Assembly: GCA_028280115.1 (NCBI GenBank)
Contig: JANQMJ010000019.1
Location: 1 to 64,000, forward strand
Source of the DNA: Parvularculaceae bacterium
GTDB taxonomy: Bacteria > Pseudomonadota > Alphaproteobacteria > Caulobacterales > Parvularculaceae
Reading direction: 5' to 3'
Length of the DNA: 64,000 bases
This document shows, in pieces, positions 29,672 through 38,208 of the stretch (the first letter of the stretch is position 1; each line of letters starts with the position of its first letter). The position numbers were made by a program, and so were the translations under genes. Below the pieces are notes generated by a model. That model was given only the letters and a program-made list of their open reading frames with translations. It was not told where the DNA came from and made no database searches.

Positions 29672-31294
29672 TCAAGAAAGGTCATAACCGTACTTTTTCA
29701 CCCAGGGTTCGAGTATGGGAAGGACAGGCGCCAGATGACGCTCATAATTGCGCCATTTGCCGATCGACGAGGTATGCAGCGGTTCGATCACCTGCTCGCT
29801 GCTCGGCGTGGATATCCACCGTTCGCGGGCCTGCGCCCGGTACTCCATGATTGCGTCTTCCCACGCAAGACCCAAAAAGGCGAGCACATCCGAGATCGTC
29901 TTTTGCATATCGCCGACCACATCCTCGTAGCGGACGACATGAAGATCAAGCGGCATGCGCGCGCGGCATGCTTCGGCGATCGACATCGCCTGGTCGTAAT
30001 AGGCCGCCGCCGTATCGAGTTTCAAGAACTGAAACATCGCCGGATTGATGCCAAAGCGCTGCTGAAAACAGCTCAGCACCACATCGCGCGGATCGCGCAA
30101 GGCGAAGATGATTTTCGCCTCCGGAAACAAACGGTAGATCAGGCCGAGCAAAATCGTGTTGAGCGGCATCTTGTCGATGATGATGCTATAATCGTTTTCG
30201 TTCTTCAGGGTTTCGCGCGCCCGCGCCCAATATTTCTTGCGGTAGCGATTAATCTCGTCGTCCGTCATGGTTTTGAGTTTTTCAAGCCCGCCTTCCGGCC
30301 GGACGAGTTCATTGCGGACGTCGAGGAGATTTTCCCGCTCTTCAAGGGTTTCGATCGCACTGTGGGTTTTGAGGATCTGATCGAGCAGCGTCGTGCCCGA
30401 ACGGGGAAAGCCCAATAAAAAGACCGGGGCCGGTTCTTGCGTTGTCTTCGGCCTCGTCCATGCGGCAACGTCCTCCGCTGCAAAGAACGCATGAATCTTG
30501 CGCAAATAGTCCGGCGAGAGGACGGACGGCATGGCGGCGACGGATGTCTCGTAGATTTGATAAAGCGCGGCGTTGCCGGCCGTCGATGCAGCGAACGCCT
30601 GACCGTACTCGCCAAGCTTGTCCATCGCGCGGCCGATGAGATAATGCGCCAGCGCGGTCTCATAGCCCGACATCGGCGCCGTCTTGATCAGATGCTCCAT
30701 ATGCCGGGCGGCCTGTTGCGCTTTGCCCATCCTGAGATCGATTTGCGCCAGCGTGACGTTCGCCATCCCATGGGCGGGGGCGCGCTTGACCGCGCGGCTG
30801 GCGAATTCACGGGCTTCTTCGAAACGGTGCTCGCGTTCGCAAAGCGAGGCGAGATTAATCAGCGCTTCGACAGAGTCCGGATCGATGGCGAGCGCTTTTT
30901 CAAAACACGCCCGCGCGGCGCCGGTCTCGCCGCGGCTCAAGAGGAGATCGCCCAGCGCGATATGAGCTTCGACCCTTTTCGGATTAAGGGCGATCATCTC
31001 CTGAAAACACGCCGCCGCCTTATCCGTCTGCCTCAGGCCTTTATACGCAAAAGCCATCGTATTCAGGATACGGACATCTTCGGGTTTGAATTTCCTTGCG
31101 CGCTCAAGATGCTCAACCGCAGAGTCGAGCCGGCCGCGCTGGGAATCAACCGTGCCCAGAAACTGCAGCAGGTTCACATCGTCCGGGCTTTCGGCCAGCA
31201 ACGGTTCGAGAAGACGCGCCGACCCGTTGAGATCGCGCCGGCGATAGGCGTCGACCGCCGCACGCAGGCGCGGATCATTCTGATCCGCCATCAT
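29672..31294 (-). CDS. TPR-repeat sulfotransferase (first of tandem pair)
   Basis: Also 540 residues, with N-terminal TPR repeats (CFEKALAIDPDSVEALINLA) and a C-terminal PAPS-dependent sulfotransferase domain (FLLGFPRSGTTLLDQILKTH and IIFALRDPRDVVLSCFQQRF). The two copies are nearly identical around the cofactor loops but differ widely in the TPR half, so they probably modify different partners or substrates. Its ATG overlaps the glyS stop codon (ATGATGG), which couples its translation to glyS. No sulfate-activation gene is present in the window. Confidence 0.88.
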   Translation of the reverse strand: MMADQNDPRLRAAVDAYRRRDLNGSARLLEPLLAESPDDVNLLQFLGTVDSQRGRLDSAVEHLERARKFKPEDVRILNTMAFAYKGLRQTDKAAACFQEMIALNPKRVEAHIALGDLLLSRGETGAARACFEKALAIDPDSVEALINLASLCEREHRFEEAREFASRAVKRAPAHGMANVTLAQIDLRMGKAQQAARHMEHLIKTAPMSGYETALAHYLIGRAMDKLGEYGQAFAASTAGNAALYQIYETSVAAMPSVLSPDYLRKIHAFFAAEDVAAWTRPKTTQEPAPVFLLGFPRSGTTLLDQILKTHSAIETLEERENLLDVRNELVRPEGGLEKLKTMTDDEINRYRKKYWARARETLKNENDYSIIIDKMPLNTILLGLIYRLFPEAKIIFALRDPRDVVLSCFQQRFGINPAMFQFLKLDTAAAYYDQAMSIAEACRARMPLDLHVVRYEDVVGDMQKTISDVLAFLGLAWEDAIMEYRAQARERWISTPSSEQVIEPLHTSSIGKWRNYERHLAPVLPILEPWVKKYGYDLS

Positions 31295-33621
31295 CCTTCC
31301 AGCCTTGAAAAGTCCGCGACTTTCGCCGTTGCGGCGCGCAGGCGGGCGAGCAGCGCAAGGCGGTTGGCGCGCAGCTTTTCATCGTCGGCGTTGACGGTCA
31401 CCTTGTCGAAGAAATGATCGACCGGCGCGCGCAGCTGACTGAGCGCGGTCATGGCGATTTCGAACTCTTCCCCCTTGACCGCCTTTTCGGCCTTGGTTTC
31501 AGCGGTTGCGAGCGCGGCGAACAGGGATTTTTCCTGGGGTTCTTTTAACAACTTCGCCTGGACCGAGAGATCGTCGGGCAGCGCGCCTTTTTTCTTCTCC
31601 GCATTGAGGATGTTCACGGCGCGCTTATAGGCGGCGGCAAGATTTTCTCCGTCATCGGTTTTTAAGAACGCTTCGAGGGCTTCGAGCTTGCGCACGATGA
31701 GGACGAGGTCGTCCTGGAGGTTTCCTTCCGTATCCCGCAACACTGCATCGATGGCGTCGTAGCGATGGCCCTTGTCTTTGAGATAGATTTTCAGGCGGTC
31801 GTGGAAGAATTCTAAAAGAGCTAATGCGATCGCGGAAGACCTCAATAAAAGGGCAAGTGTGTTGGCCCCAATTCTCCCTTCCCACTCTTTTTTGATCTCT
31901 GATTCGATGTCAGCATTTATCGATTCGGTCTTTGCAAGGAAAGCACCGTACTCTTCTTCAAAGGCAGTTAGTAAGTTATCCTGCCTTATCATAACAAGCC
32001 GCCGGTAGTGTGGAGCAACAATGTTTTTCAATCCTAACCGATGTGCGTTATTTGTTACTGTTTCAATGACTCCTAGAGCCGCCCGTCTCAAGGCAAAGGG
32101 ATCGCTCGATCCGGTCGGTTTTTTACCGATCGCCCAGAAGGCGGTGAGCGTATCGATCTTATCGGCCAGCGCCACGGCGACAGAAATGCTAGCGGTCGGA
32201 ACATCGTCGTCCTGGCCGGCGGGCTTGTAATGATCGCGGATAGCGTCGGCGATTTGTTGGTCTTCGTCCTTCGAGACGGCGCTTCGCGCCTCCTCAGGAT
32301 GAAGACCGCCGGCGCCTTCACCCTGAGGAGCGCCGTCAGGCGCGTCACGAAGGGCGGAGGCGCCGCTTTGCGCAAGGTGATAATACCGGCCCATCACGCC
32401 CTGGAGTTCGGGAAATTCATAGACCATTTGCGATACGAGATCGGCCTTGGCGAGCATGGCCGCGCGTTCGGCGCGCGCCGGATCGGCGCCGACCGTTGGG
32501 GCGATTTCCTTGGCCAGCGCCGCGATGCGCCGCGCCTTGTCGCCGACCGAGCCGAGCCCTTCGAAGAATGTCACCTTATCGAGGCCCTGAATGCGGTCGT
32601 CCAATCGCGTCTTGAGGTCCTGATGATAAAGGAACCAGGCGTCGGAAAGCCGCGCGGCGAGCACCCGCTCGTAACCGACGCGCATGGCTGCGCCCCAATC
32701 TTTAGGAGCATTGGCGGGCGCTTCGATATTGGCGACGAAGACGAATTTGTTCGCCAGGCGCCCGGTCTGCGGATCGCGCACCGAAAAATACTTTTGATGC
32801 CCGCGCATGGTCGCCGTCAGCACTTCATCCGGCAGGGTCAGGAACTTTTCATCGAACGCGCCGATCATCGCGACGGGCCATTCGGCGAGCCCGGCGACTT
32901 CGCTCAACAGCGCCGGGTCCTCCACAAGCGCAAGCCCCTGGGCCTTGCACAAGGTCGCCGCGTCGCCGGCGATGATCTCCTTGCGTTCTTCGCTGTCGAG
33001 CACGACCTTCGCCGCGCGCAACTTGACGGCGTAGTCTTCGAAACTGCGGGTCTGGATGGGTTCGGGCGCCATGAAGCGGTGGCCCTGGGTATGATCGCCC
33101 GACGCAATGCCGTCGACTTCAAAGGATACGATCTCGCCGTTAAAGGCGCAGAGCACCGAATGGAGCGGGCGCACCCAGCGCAAATCCCTATCGCCCCAGC
33201 GCATGGATTTCGGCCAGGAAAAGCCGCGAATAATTTCCGGAACGAATTTGGCAATCACGTCGGCGGTCTCGCGGCCCTTCCGGTCGATCACTGCAACGTA
33301 AAAGGCGCCTTTCTTGTCCTCGCGCTGTTCGCACTGGTCGAGCGAGGTCAGCCCCGCCGATTTCAAAAAGCCGGCGACAGCCTTTTCCGGCGCGCCGACG
33401 CGGGGGCCCTTCTTTTCCTCGCGCCGGTCGGGCTGGCGCGCGGGCAGCCCCGTCGCCAGGAGGGCGAGACGGCGCGGGGTGGCGAAAGCCTTGACCCCTT
33501 CGGGCGCAAAGCCGGCGTCAACGAGCGCCTTGCCCACCGCGCGTTCGAGATCGGCCGCGGCCCGGGCCTGCATGCGCGCGGGGATTTCCTCGGAGAAAAG
33601 TTCAAGCAAAAGCTCGGGCAT
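31291..33621 (-). CDS. glyS: Glycine--tRNA ligase beta subunit
   Basis: The beta subunit of the two-subunit glycyl-tRNA synthetase, involved in tRNA binding. It starts MPELLLELFSEEIPARMQ and contains VSFEVDGI, MRGHQKYFSV and PTASISVAVALADKIDTL, all family hallmarks. At 776 residues it is longer than I would expect of an alphaproteobacterial GlyS, which is nearer 700. Two internal anomalies explain this: a palindromic repeat inserted in frame at 32268-32353, and a low-GC, extended patch around 31815-32095. The reading frame stays open through both, so the gene is probably functional. GlyQ is encoded 3.3 kb upstream. Confidence 0.95.
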   Translation of the reverse strand: MPELLLELFSEEIPARMQARAAADLERAVGKALVDAGFAPEGVKAFATPRRLALLATGLPARQPDRREEKKGPRVGAPEKAVAGFLKSAGLTSLDQCEQREDKKGAFYVAVIDRKGRETADVIAKFVPEIIRGFSWPKSMRWGDRDLRWVRPLHSVLCAFNGEIVSFEVDGIASGDHTQGHRFMAPEPIQTRSFEDYAVKLRAAKVVLDSEERKEIIAGDAATLCKAQGLALVEDPALLSEVAGLAEWPVAMIGAFDEKFLTLPDEVLTATMRGHQKYFSVRDPQTGRLANKFVFVANIEAPANAPKDWGAAMRVGYERVLAARLSDAWFLYHQDLKTRLDDRIQGLDKVTFFEGLGSVGDKARRIAALAKEIAPTVGADPARAERAAMLAKADLVSQMVYEFPELQGVMGRYYHLAQSGASALRDAPDGAPQGEGAGGLHPEEARSAVSKDEDQQIADAIRDHYKPAGQDDDVPTASISVAVALADKIDTLTAFWAIGKKPTGSSDPFALRRAALGVIETVTNNAHRLGLKNIVAPHYRRLVMIRQDNLLTAFEEEYGAFLAKTESINADIESEIKKEWEGRIGANTLALLLRSSAIALALLEFFHDRLKIYLKDKGHRYDAIDAVLRDTEGNLQDDLVLIVRKLEALEAFLKTDDGENLAAAYKRAVNILNAEKKKGALPDDLSVQAKLLKEPQEKSLFAALATAETKAEKAVKGEEFEIAMTALSQLRAPVDHFFDKVTVNADDEKLRANRLALLARLRAATAKVADFSRLEG
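32268..32353. repeat. Palindromic repeat inserted in frame in glyS
   Basis: The left arm starts at 32268 with CCTTCGAGACGGCGCTTCG and ends CTCCTCAGGATGAAG (32304). The right arm starts CTTCACCCTGAGGAG (32316) and ends GCGCGTCACGAAGG (32353). The arms pair over most of their 37 bases. In the GlyS protein it encodes about 29 residues within DAPDGAPQGEGAGG and LHPEEARSAVSKDE, between RYYHLAQSG and ADAIRDHYKP, which normally lie close together. A related element lies at 57631-57730. Confidence 0.8.
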
Positions 33622-33677
33622 GGGGCCGGGTTCTAGGGGGGGTCTTAAGGGCGCGCAATAGCGGCCCGGGACGGGCC

Positions 33678-34124
33678 TTATCCCGTCATGCGGCGGACCT
33701 GAACTGCATTGACGCGCACGGCGAGTTTGTCCTCGGCGTTATAAATGTCCGCCTCCACATGGATGAGGGTCTTCGACGCATTGACGACGCGCCCTTCGAT
33801 GGTCGCGAAAGGCTGCGTCAGCGGGCGGAAGTAGTTGATCTTGAGCTGCGAGGTGCGGAAGCGCTCCTCATTGGCCGCGAGCACGGTCATGGCGGCCAGG
33901 CCCGCCACATGATCGGCGACCGAGGCGATATGACCGCCGAACATGACGCCGTCGGGCATGACGAAACGATCGTCGATTTCCCAGCGCATCTCGATCAAGC
34001 CCCACTCCCAGGATTTAAGCTTCAAGTCGCCGAGATTTTCTTCCGCCCAAAGGTGAAAGCGCGAACCGCCGGCCTTGTAGCCATTAAGAATGTCGGTGTG
34101 CCGCTGGCTGGTCGTTTCAGTCAT
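33678..34124 (-). CDS. PaaI/DUF4442-type hotdog thioesterase
   Basis: A 148-residue hotdog-fold protein. The phrase MFGGHIASVADHVAGLAAMT corresponds to the central helix with its catalytic-site glycine/histidine region, and INYFRPLTQPFATIEGRVVN to the strand that follows. Such proteins hydrolyse acyl-CoA thioesters; the acyl group is unknown. It lies in a run of small minus-strand genes between glyQ and glyS, six bases downstream of the CDGSH gene. Confidence 0.8.
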   Translation of the reverse strand: MTETTSQRHTDILNGYKAGGSRFHLWAEENLGDLKLKSWEWGLIEMRWEIDDRFVMPDGVMFGGHIASVADHVAGLAAMTVLAANEERFRTSQLKINYFRPLTQPFATIEGRVVNASKTLIHVEADIYNAEDKLAVRVNAVQVRRMTG

Positions 34125-34130
34125 GCGCGC

Positions 34131-34370
34131 TCACAACGCATTATGCGCGCCGTCGCACAGCGGCTGGTTCGCCGTCTGCTTGCAGCAACAAAAGAATACG
34201 CGCTTTGTCTCCTGCGCCGTCCATTTGAGCGGAACGATATCCGTCTCATTATGCGAACCGTCGCAAAAGGGCTGGCTCGCCGAACGCCCGCAAGCGCACC
34301 AGAAATAGGTTTTGCCCGCTTCGACCTCCACAGGCAGCGGCGATTTCTGCGCAATGACAGGCTCAGCCAT
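34131..34370 (-). CDS. Double CDGSH iron-sulfur domain protein
   Basis: A 79-residue protein with two CDGSH-type motifs: WCACGRSASQPFCDGSHN and FCCCKQTANQPLCDGAHN. Each carries the three-Cys, one-His ligand set (CXCX...CDGXH) for a redox-active, pH-labile [2Fe-2S] cluster. Two motifs in one chain allow one polypeptide to build the fold that in mitoNEET is made by a dimer. It could work in iron-sulfur handling or electron transfer. A good ribosome binding site, GAAGGAGAG, precedes the ATG. Confidence 0.92.
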   Translation of the reverse strand: MAEPVIAQKSPLPVEVEAGKTYFWCACGRSASQPFCDGSHNETDIVPLKWTAQETKRVFFCCCKQTANQPLCDGAHNAL

Positions 34371-34380
34371 GGTCTCTCCT

Positions 34381-34704
34381 TCAATTCAAATCGACGGGTT
34401 CCAGCGACGAAAACAAATCCCCGGCGCCTTCGACATCGCCGATCGGCGCGTAATCGCAAACTTGCGCATATTTGTCCCACATGGCCTGCACCGCGGGATT
34501 TTCATGGGCGGCGTCGATCGCTTCGCGCGACTTCCAGCAAAAGACTTCGATGATCGTTCCGTCTTTCGCGCGGCCGCATAGGGACGGCCCGTCGCCGACC
34601 AGGCCTTCTCCGCGCAGGATCGGCAGATGGGTCTTCATGAGGTCGACAAGCGCGGCGTCCTTGCCGGGCTTGGGCCGGTAACAGGCGATCACCATAACGC
34701 TCAT
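34381..34704 (-). CDS. Dimeric alpha-beta barrel (ABM-like) protein
   Basis: A 107-residue single-domain protein that starts MSVMVIACYRPKPGKDAALVD and includes IEVFCWKSREAIDAAHENPAV, a pattern of the antibiotic-biosynthesis-monooxygenase/EthD-like ferredoxin fold. No known catalytic residue stands out, and many such proteins are uncharacterised. GGGGAGG precedes the ATG. It lies ten bases upstream of the CDGSH gene and is probably cotranscribed with it. Confidence 0.6.
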   Translation of the reverse strand: MSVMVIACYRPKPGKDAALVDLMKTHLPILRGEGLVGDGPSLCGRAKDGTIIEVFCWKSREAIDAAHENPAVQAMWDKYAQVCDYAPIGDVEGAGDLFSSLEPVDLN

Positions 34705-34824
34705 TTCTTATCCTCCCCGATCAAGGGTCTTGACCAAGGCGCAAGCGCGCGCCGGCGCGGCAGCCGCGCCACCGCGCCTTTTGTCTTACGCGAAAAAACA
34801 AGCGTTGGCGAGAAACCGCCGGCG

Positions 34825-35085
34825 TCAGCCTCTGTCGACGAGTTTGCCCAGCCGGTCGTTGATTTCAAAAATCACCAGCCAGGCCTCGGTCATGAACCGC
34901 CATAAGAATACAGCGAAGATAATCGCGAACGGCGCTGCAATCAGCATCGCCGGTTCGAAATAGACCGTGCTCGATTGATAGATCACGCCGCCGATGCCCC
35001 CGACGACGATGGCCACAAGACCGATGTAATAAATAATCCGAATGAAAATCGGCGCGATAAACGTCTTGAACCGAAAAAGAAACAT
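34825..35085 (-). CDS. DUF4282-like small membrane protein
   Basis: An 86-residue protein with two membrane helices (IIYYIGLVAIVVGGIGGVIY and AMLIAAPFAIIFAVFLWRFM) and a short charged end, WLVIFEINDRLGKL. The order and the closing IFEIND motif fit DUF4282, whose function is unknown. GGAGGGG stands just before the ATG at 35085. Confidence 0.65.
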   Translation of the reverse strand: MFLFRFKTFIAPIFIRIIYYIGLVAIVVGGIGGVIYQSSTVYFEPAMLIAAPFAIIFAVFLWRFMTEAWLVIFEINDRLGKLVDRG

Positions 35086-35197
35086 TCACCCCTCCTTACC
35101 CCAGTTGAACGCGTCCGGCAGACGCGGGCATATGAAAGCAAGGATGATATTTCGTCAAGCGACTTGCGGACGGCGTTTTCTCCGATCGAGCGAATAA

Positions 35198-35944
35198 TCA
35201 GCGCGCCTGCAACAGACATCGATCAAGCCCGTCGCGCTGCACCTGCACCATGCGGCCGCGAACCGTCCGAACGCGCCCGCGCACATAGGGCCCCGGCGGA
35301 TCGACGCGCCATTTGTTCGGATTCGGCAAGACCGAGGCGAGCAGCGCGGCTTCTTGCGCATTGAGATGTTTGGCGCTTTTGCCGAAGCGCGCCTGCGCGA
35401 CCGCTTCGGCGCCGAAGAGGCCGTCGCCCCATTCAGCGATGTTAAGATAGACTTCCATGATCCGCCGCTTGGGCCACAAGGTTTCGATGAGCAATGTCAT
35501 CCAGGCTTCCGCGCCCTTGCGCAGCCAGCCGCCGCGATTCCACAAAAACGCGTTCTTGGCGGTTTGTTGCGAAATCGTCGACCCGCCGCGCCGGCGCCCG
35601 CCGTTCTGGGCCTCTTCAATCGCCTTATCGATCGCGTCGAAATCGATGCCGTAATGCAGACAAAAGCGCGTGTCCTCGGCGGCGATGACCGCAGCGACAA
35701 GATGAGGCGACATTTCTTCAAACGGCGTCCATCGATAAACAATGTCTTCGCCCGCGAGATCGCGCTCAACCATGAGCAACGTGCCCGGCGGTTCGGCGAA
35801 GCGGTAGGCGCCGGCCCAAACGATTGAGGCGATAAAAACCACTATGACGGCGCGAACAGTCATGCGCAAAATGGCGCCGATGCGGCCGAACGGCCCGAGC
35901 GCGCGCCAGGGTTTTCGTTTCTTGGATTGTTTTCGCCGGCCCAT
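35198..35944 (-). CDS. mtgA: Monofunctional peptidoglycan glycosyltransferase
   Basis: A 248-residue inner-membrane enzyme that polymerises lipid II into glycan strands. A basic N terminus and one helix (VRAVIVVFIASIVWAGAYRF) are followed by the GT51 domain with AAEDTRFCLHYGIDFDAI, which holds the catalytic glutamate, RRRGGSTISQQTAKNAFLW, and LPNPNKWRVDPPGPYV. There is no transpeptidase domain. It precedes the DUF4282 gene and follows the YtoQ gene by eight bases. Confidence 0.95.
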   Translation of the reverse strand: MGRRKQSKKRKPWRALGPFGRIGAILRMTVRAVIVVFIASIVWAGAYRFAEPPGTLLMVERDLAGEDIVYRWTPFEEMSPHLVAAVIAAEDTRFCLHYGIDFDAIDKAIEEAQNGGRRRGGSTISQQTAKNAFLWNRGGWLRKGAEAWMTLLIETLWPKRRIMEVYLNIAEWGDGLFGAEAVAQARFGKSAKHLNAQEAALLASVLPNPNKWRVDPPGPYVRGRVRTVRGRMVQVQRDGLDRCLLQAR

Positions 35945-35952
35945 GTCGGCGG

Positions 35953-36417
35953 TTAATCCGTATAGCCCGCAAGCGCGCCTTTCGTTACATATTTCAAAAT
36001 ATCGACGACTTGCGCCGGCGTTTTGACGACGGCGAGCGCGACGGCGTCGATTTCTTTCAGCGCATGGGCGTGGGCGTCCTCATGCATGACGATAAGCGGC
36101 TTGCCGAGCGCGGCGGCGATCCCGGCGTCGAAGGCGGCGTTCCACTGCTTATATTTTTCGCCGAAGCGCACGACGACGATGTCCGCGCGGCGGATCAGCG
36201 TTCCGGTGCGGATGGCGTTGATTTTCGCGCCCTTGTGATCGTGCCAGAATTTGTTGTCTTCAGCCCCGAGGATCGCAACGCCGCAATCGTCCGAAGCTTC
36301 GTGTTGCGTCACCGGCGCATAAAGCCGCACCGAAAGGTCCGCGGCCTTGACGCCCGCGGCGATTTCCTCGCGCCAGTCGGTATGGATTTCTCCGGAAAGA
36401 TAGACAGCCCAATCCAT
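35953..36417 (-). CDS. YtoQ family protein
   Basis: A 154-residue protein that starts MDWAVYLSGEIHTDWREEI and contains GAEDNKFWHDHKGAKINAIR and VVRFGEKYKQWNAAFDAGIA. These are hallmarks of the YtoQ family, related in fold to nucleoside 2-deoxyribosyltransferases. The biochemical role is not established. It is in the glyQ to glyS run, with mtgA eight bases downstream. Confidence 0.82.
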   Translation of the reverse strand: MDWAVYLSGEIHTDWREEIAAGVKAADLSVRLYAPVTQHEASDDCGVAILGAEDNKFWHDHKGAKINAIRTGTLIRRADIVVVRFGEKYKQWNAAFDAGIAAALGKPLIVMHEDAHAHALKEIDAVALAVVKTPAQVVDILKYVTKGALAGYTD

Positions 36418-36469
36418 AAAGACCTCGCCTTTCTAAAATCAAGGGATTGTGCACCAGCTTCGAAATTTC

Positions 36470-36937
36470 TCAAAACCGCTCCTGCGCCGCATATGTTTTG
36501 ATATACGGACCGTAGTCGGTCGGTTGGCCCTCGCAGGTCAGCAACGCCTCGTCGAAGCGAAACCAGTCTTGCGCGCTTTTTGTCCAGATATGGCCCACAG
36601 GCTCGACCCAGCTTGTATCGTCAAAGGTCCCCGCGCGCAGACTCAGGATATTGATCGACGGCGTTTGACCGTGCGCGATGCGACAGCCGCAATCGGGGCA
36701 GAACCAACCATAGCGCTCATTGCCGGCGTCGGACGTCCATTCGGTCTTGGCCGGCGCGCCTTTGATAAACGCAAAAGCCGTTTCGATCACCGTTGCTGAA
36801 ACGACGAAGGCGCTGCCGGCGATCTTCTGGCAATTCGCGCAGTGACAACAATAGATCATCAAGGGCGGCGCGCTTAAGCTATAGCGCAGCGACCCGCACT
36901 GGCATCCGCCTTCAAGCGGCAAAGAAACCTTTCCCAT
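36470..36937 (-). CDS. GFA family zinc protein
   Basis: A 155-residue member of the glutathione-dependent formaldehyde-activating (GFA/CENP-V) family. The zinc ligands are visible in GGCQCGSLRYSLS, IYCCHCANCQKIAGSAF and GWFCPDCGCRIAH. Most members are uncharacterised; formaldehyde-glutathione condensation is one disputed activity. The ATG comes immediately after the glyQ stop codon, with no gap, so it is translated with glyQ. Confidence 0.9.
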   Translation of the reverse strand: MGKVSLPLEGGCQCGSLRYSLSAPPLMIYCCHCANCQKIAGSAFVVSATVIETAFAFIKGAPAKTEWTSDAGNERYGWFCPDCGCRIAHGQTPSINILSLRAGTFDDTSWVEPVGHIWTKSAQDWFRFDEALLTCEGQPTDYGPYIKTYAAQERF

Positions 36938-37864
36938 TCACGCCTCCGCATAGTCGACGACCCCGGCGCCTTCGCTGCGGCCCTGGGGGCTCGCTAGCCA
37001 CGCCTCGCAGCAGGCCTTGGCGAGCGTTCTGACGCGCAGGATATAGGATTGCCGCTCGGTCGCGGAAATCACCCCGCGCGCATCGAGCAGGTTGAACAGA
37101 TGGCTCGCCTCGATGCATTTGTCGTAAGCGGGCAATGCGTAGGATTTTCCCGCCGCTTCGCCCGCGTCGATGATCGCACGACAGGCCGCTTCGGCCTCCC
37201 TGAACTGATCGAACAGAACATCGACATCGGCCAGTTCGAAATTATAGGCGGAAAATTCCACCTCCTGCTGGTGAAAGACGTCGCCATAGGTCACGCCCTC
37301 GCCGTTGAAGTCGAGATCGAAGCCATTGTCGACGCCCTGCACATACATGGCGAGACGTTCAAGGCCATAGGTCAGCTCGCCGGTCACCGGCTTGCAGTCG
37401 AAGCCGCCGACCTGCTGAAAGTAAGTGAACTGGGTCACTTCCATGCCGTCGCACCAGACCTCCCAGCCGAGACCCCAGGCGCCCAGCGTCGGGCTTTCCC
37501 AGTCGTCCTCCACAAAACGTATGTCGTGTACGGAACGATCAACGCCGATGGCGTCGAGCGAGCCGAGATAAAGATCCTGAATATCGTCCGGCGAAGGCTT
37601 CAACACGACCTGAAACTGATAATAGTGCTGGAAGCGGTTGGGATTGGCGCCGTAGCGCCCGTCGGTCGGCCGCCGGCAGGGCTGAACGTAAGCCGCCTTC
37701 CATGGCCGGGGCCCGAGCGAGCGCAAGGTCGTGGCGGGATGAAACGTGCCCGCGCCCATTTCCTTGTCATAGGGCTGCAGGATGACGCAGCCCTGATCGG
37801 CCCAGTATTGCTGCAACGTCAGGATGAGGCCCTGGAAGGACTGTTTTTTCTCAAGATCGGTCAT
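36938..37864 (-). CDS. glyQ: Glycine--tRNA ligase alpha subunit
   Basis: The catalytic alpha subunit, class II fold, 308 residues. It shows [57 protein letters not shown] and [14 protein letters not shown], all typical. The ATG at 37864 ([11 protein letters not shown]) is used because the in-frame extension of 31 residues is arginine-rich and unlike the family. It heads the minus-strand run; the glyS partner follows seven genes later rather than directly. Confidence 0.97.
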   Translation of the reverse strand: MTDLEKKQSFQGLILTLQQYWADQGCVILQPYDKEMGAGTFHPATTLRSLGPRPWKAAYVQPCRRPTDGRYGANPNRFQHYYQFQVVLKPSPDDIQDLYLGSLDAIGVDRSVHDIRFVEDDWESPTLGAWGLGWEVWCDGMEVTQFTYFQQVGGFDCKPVTGELTYGLERLAMYVQGVDNGFDLDFNGEGVTYGDVFHQQEVEFSAYNFELADVDVLFDQFREAEAACRAIIDAGEAAGKSYALPAYDKCIEASHLFNLLDARGVISATERQSYILRVRTLAKACCEAWLASPQGRSEGAGVVDYAEA

Positions 37865-38147
37865 GGCGGGCGGGACGCTAGGGGAATTTTCGCAAAAACG
37901 AAATGCGCTTTGGAAGCGGTCGGCCCGAAGGCGCCGGCCTGAGTGACCTGCGAGCAAACGCCGGGGCGACCCTGGAGAAAACGGTCCCTTATGCCGATCC
38001 GCATGACCTGAAACCGGCCCGTAATATGACCCTTACGCCGGCCTGCATGGCCCGGAACCGCCCCGGATAGCCCGCCGGAATATCGATCCGCACGACCCGG
38101 ACGCCGACCCCATCGCCAGCAGCCCCTAACAGTCCCAATCCAAAAGT

Positions 38148-38178
38148 TGCATTGCAATATAATTTGTATTGCAATGCA
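38148..38178. promoter_or_regulatory. Distal PadR operator candidate
   Basis: TGCATTGCAATA (38148-38159) and TATTGCAATGCA (38167-38178) are exact reverse complements separated by seven bases. On the minus strand the core reads GCAATaCAAaTtATATTGCAATgC and differs at only five positions from the site next to padR at about 38583-38606. Confidence 0.6.
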
Positions 38179-38208
38179 TGTTATCTTTGCAGATCAATGC
38201 CTGGAAAT

